Below, piece by piece: positions 21,377 through 29,397 of a DNA stretch of 35,626 nt. Every line of letters starts with the position of its first letter. Position 1 is the stretch's first letter. Origin of the DNA: a virus. A program made the position numbers and the translations under genes. The DNA is taken from positions 1 to 35,626 of IMG/VR virus record IMGVR_UViG_3300014720_000006; one strand, given 5' to 3'. Below the pieces are notes generated by a model, which was not told the DNA's origin, did no database searches, and was given only the letters and a program-made list of their open reading frames with translations.

Positions 21377-23101
21377 TCATCCGATGAAGTTAATAGCCAC
21401 AATACCAGATGAGATTGCAGTCGTTGAATCCAGACGCTTCAGGCTCACGCGAGTAGCGGCTGGAATAGCATGTTCAATGGTTTGGTCAGATCCCGGCCCC
21501 ATAATGAGCTGAAGCACTTCTACCCCAGCCCCCCCAGTATAAACTCCAATGAAAGCACCCGTAGTGTCGAGGAGCTGAAGCTTTTTAGTCGCCGCAGCGG
21601 TCGAGACGACCACTTGAGTAGGAAGCGAGGCACTTCCGGCAATGTTAGTGCTCGACGTGTCCAAGATTTCGGCATCGAGGAGGTCAATCACTGATAGAGT
21701 ATTAACGTCCACCTTGCCAATGGTGTTGGTTCCGGCTGGGATGGCGGACGCAAGGTCCACGTCACCGATGTTATTGTTGCCCGCTGGAAGGGCGGTCGAG
21801 ATAGTAACCGAACCCGTATCGCAGGCAGTCACCTTGCCGTTCAATGCACTCAAGGTCGCTTCAGTAGCAGCGCCCGCTGGAAGCGCGGACGAAGAGATCG
21901 TGACAGCGCCAGTATTGCACGCCGTTACCTTACCATTCAGTGCAGAAAGCGTGACCTCAGTAGCTGCTCCAGTGGGAAGCGGCCAGCTAGTCGCATCGAC
22001 CGTCAAACTTCCGCCGCCATCAGCAACATGAACATGACCAGATGCGTTTACTTCAACCGTTTGCTGTACGTTCGCGGAAGTGATACCTGCAATCACGAAA
22101 GACTTACTAGGGGCCGCAGTGCCGTCAATACCCACGCAGTCATCAATAAGCTCTACTGCTGTTTGAATAGCTGCGAGGGTTGCTTCCGTAGCTGCACCCG
22201 TTGGTAAGGCAGACGTAACCACGTCCACCTGAAGCTCACTGCCCGAAACACAACCAGCAAGAGCCGTGGTATCAGCTTCAACCGCAAGAAGCGTGGTTTC
22301 AGTCGCAGCGCCCACAGGAAGGGCCGAAGTCACCACATCAACCTGAAGCTCATTGCCGCTAACAGCGTTGTCCAAAAGCTCAACAGCCGTTTTAATGTCG
22401 GCAAGCGTCGCCTCGGTTCCAAGCGTAGAAACAGTAGCCTCAGTAGCCAAAGCCGCAACAGTGGCCTCAGTAGCCAGAGTTTGCAGCGTTGCTTCGGTTC
22501 CGAGAATAGAAACCGTTGCCTCGGTAGCCAGCGTGCCCAGAGTGGCCTCGGTAGCCGCGCCGGAGGGTAAGGCACTAGACAGTACATCAACCTGAAGCTC
22601 ACCAGCCGCATCGGTTTTAAGGACATGGACGTTAGTCCCGTCGTATCCACCTGCTACTTTTACCTGTGCAGGTAAAGCACCGCCATCAGGAGATAAAGCC
22701 TCTTCCACAATAACAGCGTTAACGTTGACGTTACCGTTTGCATCTACACTCGGATATTTATGCCTAAGAATCTCAAATGAGACGCCGCTTGCAATAGCGG
22801 ACGGAAGGTCTTCTGCCAGGTTAATTTCATTGGCAGAAACCGAAACAACTTTAATTTCTTTTCCAGACTGTGCGCCAGAGGTAAGGCGAATAACATCGCC
22901 TTCAAGCGCAGCATGAGCAGCAGCAACAATCATGCCCGCAGTGGTTCCGGCCTCAGTACTATCTGTTCCAACGGAATAAACAAACTGATGCGCCACGACA
23001 CTAGCGCCATTCTGCTCTTTGTGAACGGGCTCAACCGTTACAAATTGAATGTTAGTTCGTTCAAGTTTTTGTTGTGATGGATAACCACGAATTGCCGACA
23101 T
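21377..23101 (-). CDS. Repetitive fibre-like protein, 574 aa
   Basis: The N-terminal 130 residues are a folded beta-rich region. The centre is built from repeats: five copies of (A/P)LPxGAATExTL and, between residues 184 and 237, six tandem nine-residue units TEAT(L/V)xxL(A/G). The C-terminus is beta-rich with GVYTGGAGVEVLQLIMGPGSD. The ribosome site GGGGAGG is strong. The protein starts after an intrinsic terminator, so it may have its own promoter (TATAAG-like box about 40 bases upstream, weak). Probably a structural fibre or spike shaft, one of three in this region. Confidence 0.65.
   Translation of the reverse strand: MSAIRGYPSQQKLERTNIQFVTVEPVHKEQNGASVVAHQFVYSVGTDSTEAGTTAGMIVAAAHAALEGDVIRLTSGAQSGKEIKVVSVSANEINLAEDLPSAIASGVSFEILRHKYPSVDANGNVNVNAVIVEEALSPDGGALPAQVKVAGGYDGTNVHVLKTDAAGELQVDVLSSALPSGAATEATLGTLATEATVSILGTEATLQTLATEATVAALATEATVSTLGTEATLADIKTAVELLDNAVSGNELQVDVVTSALPVGAATETTLLAVEADTTALAGCVSGSELQVDVVTSALPTGAATEATLAAIQTAVELIDDCVGIDGTAAPSKSFVIAGITSANVQQTVEVNASGHVHVADGGGSLTVDATSWPLPTGAATEVTLSALNGKVTACNTGAVTISSSALPAGAATEATLSALNGKVTACDTGSVTISTALPAGNNNIGDVDLASAIPAGTNTIGKVDVNTLSVIDLLDAEILDTSSTNIAGSASLPTQVVVSTAAATKKLQLLDTTGAFIGVYTGGAGVEVLQLIMGPGSDQTIEHAIPAATRVSLKRLDSTTAISSGIVAINFIG
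22391..22552 (-). repeat. Six tandem 27-bp units (nine-residue repeats) in the fibre-like gene
   Basis: Encoded units are TEATLGTLA, TEATVSILG, TEATLQTLA, TEATVAALA, TEATVSTLG and TEATLADIK. The period is nine residues, not seven, so a regular heptad coiled coil does not fit. DNA copies vary at third positions but remain similar, so slippage or recombination could change the number. Confidence 0.8.
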
Positions 23102-23176
23102 AATCCTCCCCGTCCTTTTGGCGGATCTTAGTGTTATTAAACTTATACAGCCTTATTAAAACTAAACTAAAAGAAC

Positions 23177-23205
23177 GGGCCGGTAAACTATAAGCTTACC
23201 GGCCC
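23177..23205 (-). terminator. Intrinsic terminator between two fibre genes (possibly bidirectional)
   Basis: GGGCCGGTAA (23177-23186) pairs over 10 bp with 23196-23205 around a 9-base loop. In the leftward direction it is followed by GTTCTTTTAG, moderately T-rich; in the rightward direction by TATTTTTAATT. It splits the late operon after the 638-residue fibre gene, so downstream genes need read-through or an extra promoter. Confidence 0.8.
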
Positions 23206-23214
23206 TATTTTTAA

Positions 23215-25131
23215 TTAGACAACGTACCAAACATGAACGATGTCGCCTTCAACCAAGGCTTCTTCACCACCAGGACCAACGCTTGCCACGTTCCAAGTGA
23301 TGCGAGCGCCTGCGAGAGTGAAGTCATCGATCGGCGCAAGCCAGAGTCGATCCGGGTACACAAGCAACTTAGGAGTGCTGCCTGCTTTCGGAGCTGCGGC
23401 CAAGTCGATATATCCGTTGGAAATATTGCCTGCCGTAAGAGCGATACGCTCGTGAGACTCAACAGACGACTCAAGAGTTGCAACAGCAGTCTGAAGCGCA
23501 TCAATATCGCTCTCAGCCGTGTCCATGCGTCCCTCAAGCGCATCAATACCGCTTTCAGCGGTATCAACGCGGCTTACAAGAGCGGCAGTTCCGGTTTCGT
23601 CAGCAGCAATCCAGTCAGCAATCTCCTTCAGCGTATCAAACGCTTCTGGAGCCGCATCCACTACGGCTGCAATCGCATCGGCCACCTTTTTATCGACCGA
23701 TCCAACTACGGATGAGTCGCCATTTAAGGTATCGACTTGATCTTGAACCGCATCAAGTTGGCCTTTATTAACAGCGTCGGTTTCATCCGTACCGGCGGCA
23801 AGCTCAACGATCTTGACCGAGTTCATGTCAAGCTGGCGAGCTTTGACTTCAACCTTACCGCGAACTCCAGTTCCAGAAACCGCAGCGGTTTCAAAAACAA
23901 CATCACCACCGTTTACGTTGGCATTTAGGCCATAACCGTCTGGCTGAATATAAACCGAACGGCCTGCGCTATCTGGTCCAAAACTCGCAGCAGTAGAAGT
24001 CAGGTAAAGATCAGTTCCAGTCGATGCGTGAACATAGGCAAAGTTAAAGAACCATTGCTTGCCAAAGTCCCCAATATATCGACTATTCCCAGCATCTGGT
24101 TGAATACCAGCGGGAGAAACTGGCGAAAGATAAACTAGGTTTCCACCGTTGGTCGCTGATGCTTGAAGTCGCGGCACCGAGTCGTTGCTCAAATCAGCGT
24201 AAGCCGATGCGCCATTGACAGTTAGCGCATCAACAAAGCAGGAGTGCAGAAATAGAGAACAACGACGGTTAAAATCATTAACCGTAGCATTGGCAACAAC
24301 GGCACCGCCAAAGCGGCAGCCAGTGGCGACAAGGATAGTAGCCATCCCGCCGTTAGGATGTTGGTTCAGCGTAACCGTCGAAAAGTGGACGTTATCGACG
24401 TATGCACCAACATTAATCCCGCTTACCGTCATTGCGCCAAAAAACTGACACTGCTCGAACTGAGCTTGTGCAGTCGCGTTATTGTGGCCGTTCAACGCAA
24501 CGGTCGTGTTGAACAAAGTTTCGCGGCAATAGATTTTACCGGCAGCCGAGGTTACGGTTGCCCAGTTTAGATTGACAGCGCTTAAAATCGTGACTTTAGC
24601 GAAGCCAGAGCGATGATCTCCCGAGCCAGAAAAGTCAGAAGCTAATGATACTGCGCCAGTGATGCGAACTAGGCGAGCGTCTGCACCGATAACAAACACG
24701 TTGGCCTTGAGCGCAAGCCCAGAGCCTTCAGTGTAGTTACCCGGCGCAACGTGAATAGCGTATCGCTTGCTTGGGCTTGCATCGGTAATGCTTGCCAACG
24801 CAGCCGATACGGTTGCAAAAGGCTTTGCAAGCGAACCGTCCCCAGTAGAGTCATTGCCAGTAGCCGTTACATACTTGGATTGAGCAATGGAGATTGTTGC
24901 GCCAGCAATCGCAGCATCAACATATCCTTTGTGGGCAAGCTGGCTTGCTTCAGTAGGGTTTGCCGACACGTTCGGCATCTGCTCAAATTGCAGCTTGCCA
25001 TCAGCATCAATCTTAAGGATCGGAAGCTCAACGCCAGAGGCGTTTTGTCCAACTAAAGACTGGTTATTTAATAAACTAATCTTAGATCCGTCAACCTGAT
25101 CGGCCCCAATAAACTTTTTTCTAATTGCCAT
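23215..25131 (-). CDS. Tail fibre / tailspike with parallel beta-helix, 638 aa
   Basis: The start (MAIRKKFIGADQVDGSKISL) and NPTEASQLAHKGYVDAAIAG are typical of phage fibre N-termini. From residue about 86 (KYVTATGNDSTGDGSLAKPF) begins a right-handed parallel beta-helix that runs to about 320. A C-terminal coiled coil (about 480-560, VDTAESGIDALEGRMDTAES) and a small beta domain end it. Such proteins bind or cut surface polysaccharide; no catalytic residues can be named from sequence alone. It ends 10 bases before the terminator. Confidence 0.8.
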   Translation of the reverse strand: MAIRKKFIGADQVDGSKISLLNNQSLVGQNASGVELPILKIDADGKLQFEQMPNVSANPTEASQLAHKGYVDAAIAGATISIAQSKYVTATGNDSTGDGSLAKPFATVSAALASITDASPSKRYAIHVAPGNYTEGSGLALKANVFVIGADARLVRITGAVSLASDFSGSGDHRSGFAKVTILSAVNLNWATVTSAAGKIYCRETLFNTTVALNGHNNATAQAQFEQCQFFGAMTVSGINVGAYVDNVHFSTVTLNQHPNGGMATILVATGCRFGGAVVANATVNDFNRRCSLFLHSCFVDALTVNGASAYADLSNDSVPRLQASATNGGNLVYLSPVSPAGIQPDAGNSRYIGDFGKQWFFNFAYVHASTGTDLYLTSTAASFGPDSAGRSVYIQPDGYGLNANVNGGDVVFETAAVSGTGVRGKVEVKARQLDMNSVKIVELAAGTDETDAVNKGQLDAVQDQVDTLNGDSSVVGSVDKKVADAIAAVVDAAPEAFDTLKEIADWIAADETGTAALVSRVDTAESGIDALEGRMDTAESDIDALQTAVATLESSVESHERIALTAGNISNGYIDLAAAPKAGSTPKLLVYPDRLWLAPIDDFTLAGARITWNVASVGPGGEEALVEGDIVHVWYVV

Positions 25132-25150
25132 GGAAAACTCCTTTTTCCGT

Positions 25151-25228
25151 TTAAATTTCAGGAATTACTGGAACAGAGGGCTCAATAATTGGTTTAACAG
25201 GCGGAAGCGGAACCATGACTTTTCCCAT
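25151..25228 (-). CDS. Proline-rich micro-protein, 25 aa
   Basis: ATG 25228 is preceded by GGAG. The peptide MGKVMVPLPPVKPIIEPSVP continues to PVIPEI and then TAA. It has seven prolines and a hydrophobic-proline alternation. It fills the gap between the 128-residue gene and the fibre gene and ends 20 bases before the fibre start. Either a real peptide, a translational primer for the fibre gene, or chance. Confidence 0.45.
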   Translation of the reverse strand: MGKVMVPLPPVKPIIEPSVPVIPEI

Positions 25229-25253
25229 ATTTACTCCATTAAATAGTGGTTGT

Positions 25254-25640
25254 TTAATAAAATACTACCCGTAACTCGTCGCCGCTAGCAAGGATGCCGT
25301 CAAATCTTCCACCTGACCAACTCAAAACGTCGCCTGTAACGGTGAAGTCCAGTCCGTAGCGCAACGCGCCACCGCCATTCATTACGTCCACAATTGTTCT
25401 AGTCGGTTCGGTGGGGGTATCTGAAAGCGTCAATTCTTTGGCGGCTTCTTGAGCTGAGTCCAGCTCGAAATAATCAACAAGGTAACTAGATCCGACAGGT
25501 GAACCTGAAGTTAAAAGCTCGTATTCCGCGCCAGTGTCGTCTTTGAGATATAGCTTTTTGTTTGTCTTGGAATAGACAGACACCTGTCCCAGCGGTGGGG
25601 TGTCGTCCGAGGCAATGGTGGCTAGTCTTATTCGCGCCAT
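25254..25640 (-). CDS. Small fibre-associated virion protein, 128 aa
   Basis: It starts MARIRLATIASDDTPPLGQV and contains VYSKTNKKLYLKDDTGAEYEL, a pattern seen in the N-terminal or anchoring parts of phage tail proteins. A second beta half follows (GLDFTVTGDVLSWSGGRFDG). It belongs to a run of five small genes between capsid and fibre, all beta-rich, and may form a collar, head decoration or fibre adaptor. Unassigned. Confidence 0.6.
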   Translation of the reverse strand: MARIRLATIASDDTPPLGQVSVYSKTNKKLYLKDDTGAEYELLTSGSPVGSSYLVDYFELDSAQEAAKELTLSDTPTEPTRTIVDVMNGGGALRYGLDFTVTGDVLSWSGGRFDGILASGDELRVVFY

Positions 25641-25643
25641 AAA

Positions 25644-25859
25644 TTATAGTGGTAAGAGTAAAATAGTGCTGCCAGCAGCCAAAGTAATTTCCGCTGCACC
25701 TATGGTTGCTAGTCCGTTTATTAGCTCAAAGTTTACCCCACCTGGAAACTGCAACGTCCCAGATGTTACGGTTCCGCCAGCCCCACCACTGCCTCCAGCC
25801 GGTTCAACCTTTCTTAACTCAAAGTTGCCAGCAAGAGGTTCATAGACCAGCTTCCACAT
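25644..25859 (-). CDS. Hypothetical small virion protein, 71 aa
   Basis: Its ATG overlaps the previous stop by one base (TAATG). The protein is glycine-rich in the middle (GGSGGAGGTVTSGTLQ) with flanking beta strands and ends in a hydrophobic run (ITLAAGSTILLLPL). Composition suggests a flexible linker joining small beta segments. Placed with other small structural genes; function unknown. Confidence 0.55.
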   Translation of the reverse strand: MWKLVYEPLAGNFELRKVEPAGGSGGAGGTVTSGTLQFPGGVNFELINGLATIGAAEITLAAGSTILLLPL

Positions 25860-26149
25860 TATAGAATGCTCCAGTCGCTTATGAAGTTCTTGGTGGAGTC
25901 GGTATAGTTAATGGTAACCGTCCGAACGATGGCACTGTTCTTTCGGTAAATATATATCTCTTGTGTGGCTGACGCATAGCTAACCTGCGCTTCGTCATAA
26001 TCAGACGGAACGGCAGCCGTACCCACAATGATCGTTCCGCCAACAATGTTAGCGTCAAGTGCAACCTTGTCGCCAATGGCGGTGCCGGTTGCAATTTGCG
26101 CCTCATTCGGCCCAGAGTTTGATTGCGGGTAAAGGTCAATTCTACTCAT
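25859..26149 (-). CDS. Hypothetical beta-rich virion protein, 96 aa
   Basis: It has a 4-base overlap with the previous gene (ATGA). The C-terminal half has a strand pattern ATQEIYIYRKNSAIVRTVTI and INYTDSTKNFISDWSIL. Similar 'IYxYRxxxxVxTVTVxYTD' segments recur in phage structural proteins of this region in my recollection. Probably a capsid- or tail-associated protein. Confidence 0.6.
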   Translation of the reverse strand: MSRIDLYPQSNSGPNEAQIATGTAIGDKVALDANIVGGTIIVGTAAVPSDYDEAQVSYASATQEIYIYRKNSAIVRTVTINYTDSTKNFISDWSIL

Positions 26150-26511
26150 CGGCGCTTATCGTGGAATACGCTAAACACTACCGTTGCCGTGGTTGTTCCG
26201 CCAGTCAACGTCCAAGAAAACCTGACGTTGCCGTAAACCGGCGCGGTGTTAGCAATCTCTTTTAACATAATTCCGATAGCAGCAAGGCCAGCTCCGCCGC
26301 TCACGGTTTCAAGAGTTGCCGCCGTCTTCCAGTTTGTCTTGTTGGGCGAGTGTTGAAAGTTAACGCTCAGGCTAGTTCCTGCTCCTAGAGCACTGACTTC
26401 AACCGTTGGAATAAGGTCAGTTACGTACATCTCAAGGCTAAACGCTTCAGTCTGCCCGCTTGCGCCTGATATGCCGCCAGAAAACGCCACAACTTTATTT
26501 ACACTTGCCAT
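26146..26511 (-). CDS. Hypothetical beta-rich virion protein, 121 aa
   Basis: GGGAGA lies before ATG 26511. The protein has beta-sandwich-like strands (AFSLEMYVTDLIPTVEV, LSVNFQHSPNKTNWKTAA, VRFSWTLTGGTTTATVVFSV). It follows the tRNA-like element in the late operon. A head decoration or tail-completion role is possible. Confidence 0.6.
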   Translation of the reverse strand: MASVNKVVAFSGGISGASGQTEAFSLEMYVTDLIPTVEVSALGAGTSLSVNFQHSPNKTNWKTAATLETVSGGAGLAAIGIMLKEIANTAPVYGNVRFSWTLTGGTTTATVVFSVFHDKRR

Positions 26512-26527
26512 GATTCTCCCTAGTTAG

Positions 26528-26607
26528 GCGCGGAGATCGGAGTCGAACCGATGACTGGCTGGGAAGCGTCCTTGCTCCAACCCGCTCTACCGCTGAGCTA
26601 CCCCGCG
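26528..26607 (-). tRNA. tRNA-like element with aberrant anticodon arm (possible pseudo-tRNA)
   Basis: Three of the four arms are canonical on the minus strand. Acceptor CGCGGGG (26607-26601) pairs with CUCCGCG (26535-26529, one G-U pair). U8 and A9 are present, the D arm is GCUC/GAGC with loop AGCGGUA, and the T arm is AUCGG-UUCGACU-CCGAU. Between D and T arms lie 30 bases (26582-26553) that do not form a 5-bp stem with a 7-base loop. They fold instead into GGUUGG/CCAGCC plus an inner helix with loop AAGGAC, or a 16-base loop. No anticodon with U33 can be assigned and CCA is not encoded. It is transcribed with the late operon, between the 111-residue and 121-residue genes. Confidence 0.6.
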
Positions 26608-26618
26608 CCCATACTCTC

Positions 26619-26954
26619 TTAGTATTCGTCTGCGGCGTCAAAGCCTTGTACGATCAAATGAAAATCTGCGTCCTGATCGACACCAGCCGCATCATAAATG
26701 CGAACAGCGACGACCGAAGCCGAAGAGGATTCAATCGAAAGGACAAGGCCAGCAGCGCCATAAATCACGCTGCCAGTAGCAATCGCTTCACGGGCAAAAG
26801 GCTTAGCAAGCGTAATGCTAAAGCGGCCTTGAGCCGTTCTAGCAACCGATGCGTCTTTAGATCCGATCAGCAGGGAAGCACTTCCGCCCGTTCCATCTAC
26901 TTTGAAATGGAGCTGGCGAGGAAGGCGTTGTGGGGACTTGATTTCTCTCAACAT
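26619..26954 (-). CDS. Small virion protein, 111 aa, next to the capsid gene
   Basis: ATG 26954 has GGAGAA 7 bases upstream and is preferred over the start at 26999. The protein is a beta sandwich by pattern (RQLHFKVDGTGGSASLLIG, FSITLAKPFAREAIATGS, VVAVRIYDAAGVDQDADFHL). The tail (DADFHLIVQGFDAADEY) is common in phage proteins just after the major capsid gene. Candidate capsid decoration protein. Confidence 0.7.
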   Translation of the reverse strand: MLREIKSPQRLPRQLHFKVDGTGGSASLLIGSKDASVARTAQGRFSITLAKPFAREAIATGSVIYGAAGLVLSIESSSASVVAVRIYDAAGVDQDADFHLIVQGFDAADEY

Positions 26955-26977
26955 GGTTTGTTCTCCGTGGAACAGCA

Positions 26978-27001
26978 GGGTGAGGGCCGAAGCCCCCACC
27001 C
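26978..27001 (-). promoter_or_regulatory. Strong UUCG-capped hairpin after the capsid gene
   Basis: On the mRNA strand GGGTGGGGGC and GCCCTCACCC pair (10 positions, one A-G/C mismatch) around the very stable tetraloop UUCG. It begins 10 bases after the capsid stop. No U-run follows, so it is more likely an mRNA-stabilising or partial termination element that raises capsid mRNA relative to downstream genes. Confidence 0.6.
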
Positions 27002-27011
27002 GACCGGGTTA

Positions 27012-28220
27012 TTAGACAGCGAGGCCAGAGATCACGCCGTGGAAGCTTGGGACGATGTACGCCTCAAGGTATCCGCCGTAACGTGCTTCGTAGGCGTCCT
27101 GAGAAGCCGTACGAAGGAAGACAGAGCCGTCATCATCGAACCAGCCGAAGTCTGGGCGATGTTTGATCTCAAGGAAGTTGTCATTGAGCATGTACATGCG
27201 GTCTTCTTCCATGAACCGCTCTGGGAACACGCCCACAGGACCTGCCGAGGACATAAACTCCACGCCACGGAAGGACACCTTGCCTTGCAGCTCAGGAGAA
27301 CGGGGCTCGATGATGTATTGCTTTTGGTCTTCGAGCACGTTCAAGAGCTTACGGTACTGAGTGAACGAGGTGAGGATGAGGTTTGGCACCTTCCCGCACT
27401 TACGTTGGATCTCAAGCATCGTTTGGTTCATGATGTCTGGGGTCAGACCAGCTCCGCCTGCTGCAACCTGCGTTGCCTGCCAGCGACGGCCAACCGACAC
27501 GCCGTACTGAGAGCCAGAGGTTGCATCGAGCACGCCCTTAAGACCACTTGGGTCGTTATCTTTGGAGTTTTGCATATAGATAACATCGGTAGCAATCGGA
27601 GTATGCGCTCCAGAAATAAGGCTAAGCCGAACAACTCTGGTTGCTGGAGTGACTTGAGTAACTTCAAAAACTGACGACAATCCGCTAGAAAGATTGACGT
27701 AATCTTTTTCCTCGAAGTTTGCTTCTTTCCAGGTTGCTGCAGAGATAGTGACATCGTGTAATCCTGCAATCGGAAGACCGCTGATTGGGTCTAGAACTGC
27801 GGCAACCGCTTGGATCGTTCCAAGAGCGCCAGAGCCATCGTTGAACAGAGCTCGGCTCATGTTACGCATATAGGACTCAACGCCCTTTTGGACGGTGAAC
27901 TTGGTGAGTTCCACGAAAGCGCCTTCGTTGTTAGACGCAGCTTTGATCGACTCGCGGTCAATCTGGATCACGGAATACATTTTCTTAGCCGTGATCTGCG
28001 CGTCTTGGATTGCTGCATAGTTCGGGGTTGGGAGCGAGCCAGAGCCCACGCCGCCTGCGAACGAGGTCGGAACCGCAATGTCCATGCGCTTACCAGTGAA
28101 GTCGAAAGACTTCTTGGCACGGGCCAGGAGGACGTTTGCAGAGTTATAGGTATTTTCAGAAAGCTTGCCGTACTTAATCTTGAAGAGATTGGTAGCGGTC
28201 GTCAGATTAAACTGAGCCAT
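27012..28220 (-). CDS. Major capsid protein (HK97 fold), 402 aa
   Basis: Order (terminase, portal, scaffold, then this) and size fit the major capsid protein. The N-arm (residues about 1-60), E-loop-like beta segment and the P-domain helix (about 110-135, FTVQKGVESYMRNMSRALF) are visible. The C-terminal A-domain contains LTPDIMNQTMLEIQRKCG and the shell-forming strand region near FMSSAGPVGVFPERF. Cleavage by a protease is not implied because no prohead protease gene is seen. Ribosome site AAAAGGAAC precedes the ATG. Confidence 0.9.
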   Translation of the reverse strand: MAQFNLTTATNLFKIKYGKLSENTYNSANVLLARAKKSFDFTGKRMDIAVPTSFAGGVGSGSLPTPNYAAIQDAQITAKKMYSVIQIDRESIKAASNNEGAFVELTKFTVQKGVESYMRNMSRALFNDGSGALGTIQAVAAVLDPISGLPIAGLHDVTISAATWKEANFEEKDYVNLSSGLSSVFEVTQVTPATRVVRLSLISGAHTPIATDVIYMQNSKDNDPSGLKGVLDATSGSQYGVSVGRRWQATQVAAGGAGLTPDIMNQTMLEIQRKCGKVPNLILTSFTQYRKLLNVLEDQKQYIIEPRSPELQGKVSFRGVEFMSSAGPVGVFPERFMEEDRMYMLNDNFLEIKHRPDFGWFDDDGSVFLRTASQDAYEARYGGYLEAYIVPSFHGVISGLAV

Positions 28221-28233
28221 TGTTTAGTTCCTT

Positions 28234-29394
28234 TTAGAGATCGTCAAAGAACATCAAGTCTTTGCTTGGGTTTTTGACGGGGGTTTCAGCCGATGCCTTG
28301 CGGATCGACTTGCTGATCTTTTTCGCCAGTTTCTGCTCAGCCTCGCTCGTGTAGAGCTGCTCAATCACTGCATCAATCTCCTCGGGACTTGCCTGAGTTT
28401 GGATTGCGAGTGTTGCCAACTTTTCAACAAGCTTCTGGTCTTGAGCAAGCTCCGGGTTCTTCTCACCAAGACGAGTCTCGATCCGTGCAATCGTTTGCAT
28501 ATTCCGGTAATATGAACCGACTTGATCAGCGGAAAGGTCCTCGGGTTTGAATCCAAGCTGCACCAGCTCATCGTAACTCTTAACAAAAGCTGCCTTATCC
28601 ATTCCAGCCTTCTGCATGACAGTCTCAACCGAGGCTTCCAATTCTTTCATGGATTTGGCCGAGGCTTCAGCTTGTCGTGCGTCTTGCTGCTTCCTGCGAT
28701 AATAGGACAGCTCTTCTTCAAGAGCCTTTGCTTTACGTTCCTCAGGGGACAGTAACTGCGCCTCCTCAAGTTTAGCCTCAAGCTGACTCACAGTGTCCTG
28801 ATAGACCTGCGAGGGATCGAGTCCCAAGGGTTCGGCAACAGTCTCGATGAATCCGCGCAAGTCCTTCTTATTCACAAGAAGGTCATGAACCTGATCCACC
28901 ATTGACTTCATTTTGCCACGTTCTTGCTCGAACGCAGCTTTTTCTTTTTTATAGTCCGTGTAAATCTTATCTAAGTGCTTCTGCTGGGAATACCGCGCCT
29001 GAAGCTCAGACAGACTAACTTGCTCAACTTTTCCATCAATCTTAACTGGAAACTTAGCGTCCAGAGGAAGGTCAAAGGCTTCTTCCCCATGTTGGATCTT
29101 GAGTCGCTTGCTCTGGGCATCGGCCTTAACGTCTTCCTTGCCCTTTTCCTTTACCTTAGCGGCTTTAGTCTTCCCATCAGCGTCGGAATCGGAATCCTCT
29201 GCCTTTTCCTTTGCCTTGGCCCCTAGTTCCTTCTCAGCCGACTTCTCAGCCTTCAGATCCTCTTTGGCTTCGTTCTTGGCTACTTCGGTCTTGAAGTTAC
29301 TGACACTCTCGAGCTGCTCCCAGCTCACAGGGCTCTCGCCTCCTCCAGCTTCAATGGGTTGGGAGACATTGGCCGTGCTTTGCATTTCACTCAT
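28234..29394 (-). CDS. Capsid scaffolding protein, 386 aa
   Basis: The protein is highly charged and helical, with a Lys/Glu/Ala-rich disordered N-terminus (residues about 30-95), several coiled coils (about 140-175 and 205-260) and a basic C-terminus (KLAKKISKSIRK) of the type that binds capsid protein. It lies between portal and capsid genes, the standard place for scaffold, and starts 3 bases after the portal stop. No protease motif was seen. Confidence 0.85.
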   Translation of the reverse strand: MSEMQSTANVSQPIEAGGGESPVSWEQLESVSNFKTEVAKNEAKEDLKAEKSAEKELGAKAKEKAEDSDSDADGKTKAAKVKEKGKEDVKADAQSKRLKIQHGEEAFDLPLDAKFPVKIDGKVEQVSLSELQARYSQQKHLDKIYTDYKKEKAAFEQERGKMKSMVDQVHDLLVNKKDLRGFIETVAEPLGLDPSQVYQDTVSQLEAKLEEAQLLSPEERKAKALEEELSYYRRKQQDARQAEASAKSMKELEASVETVMQKAGMDKAAFVKSYDELVQLGFKPEDLSADQVGSYYRNMQTIARIETRLGEKNPELAQDQKLVEKLATLAIQTQASPEEIDAVIEQLYTSEAEQKLAKKISKSIRKASAETPVKNPSKDLMFFDDL

Positions 29395-29397
29395 TCG

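Noticed and set aside
22391-22552. CRISPR-like periodic repeat
   Set aside because: The units are contiguous 27-bp coding repeats with no spacers and encode a repeating peptide.
26646-27674. Long rightward reading frame (342 codons) opposite the capsid gene
   Set aside because: It is antisense to the well-supported capsid and decoration genes and shows no recognisable motif; it follows from the codon composition of the capsid gene.
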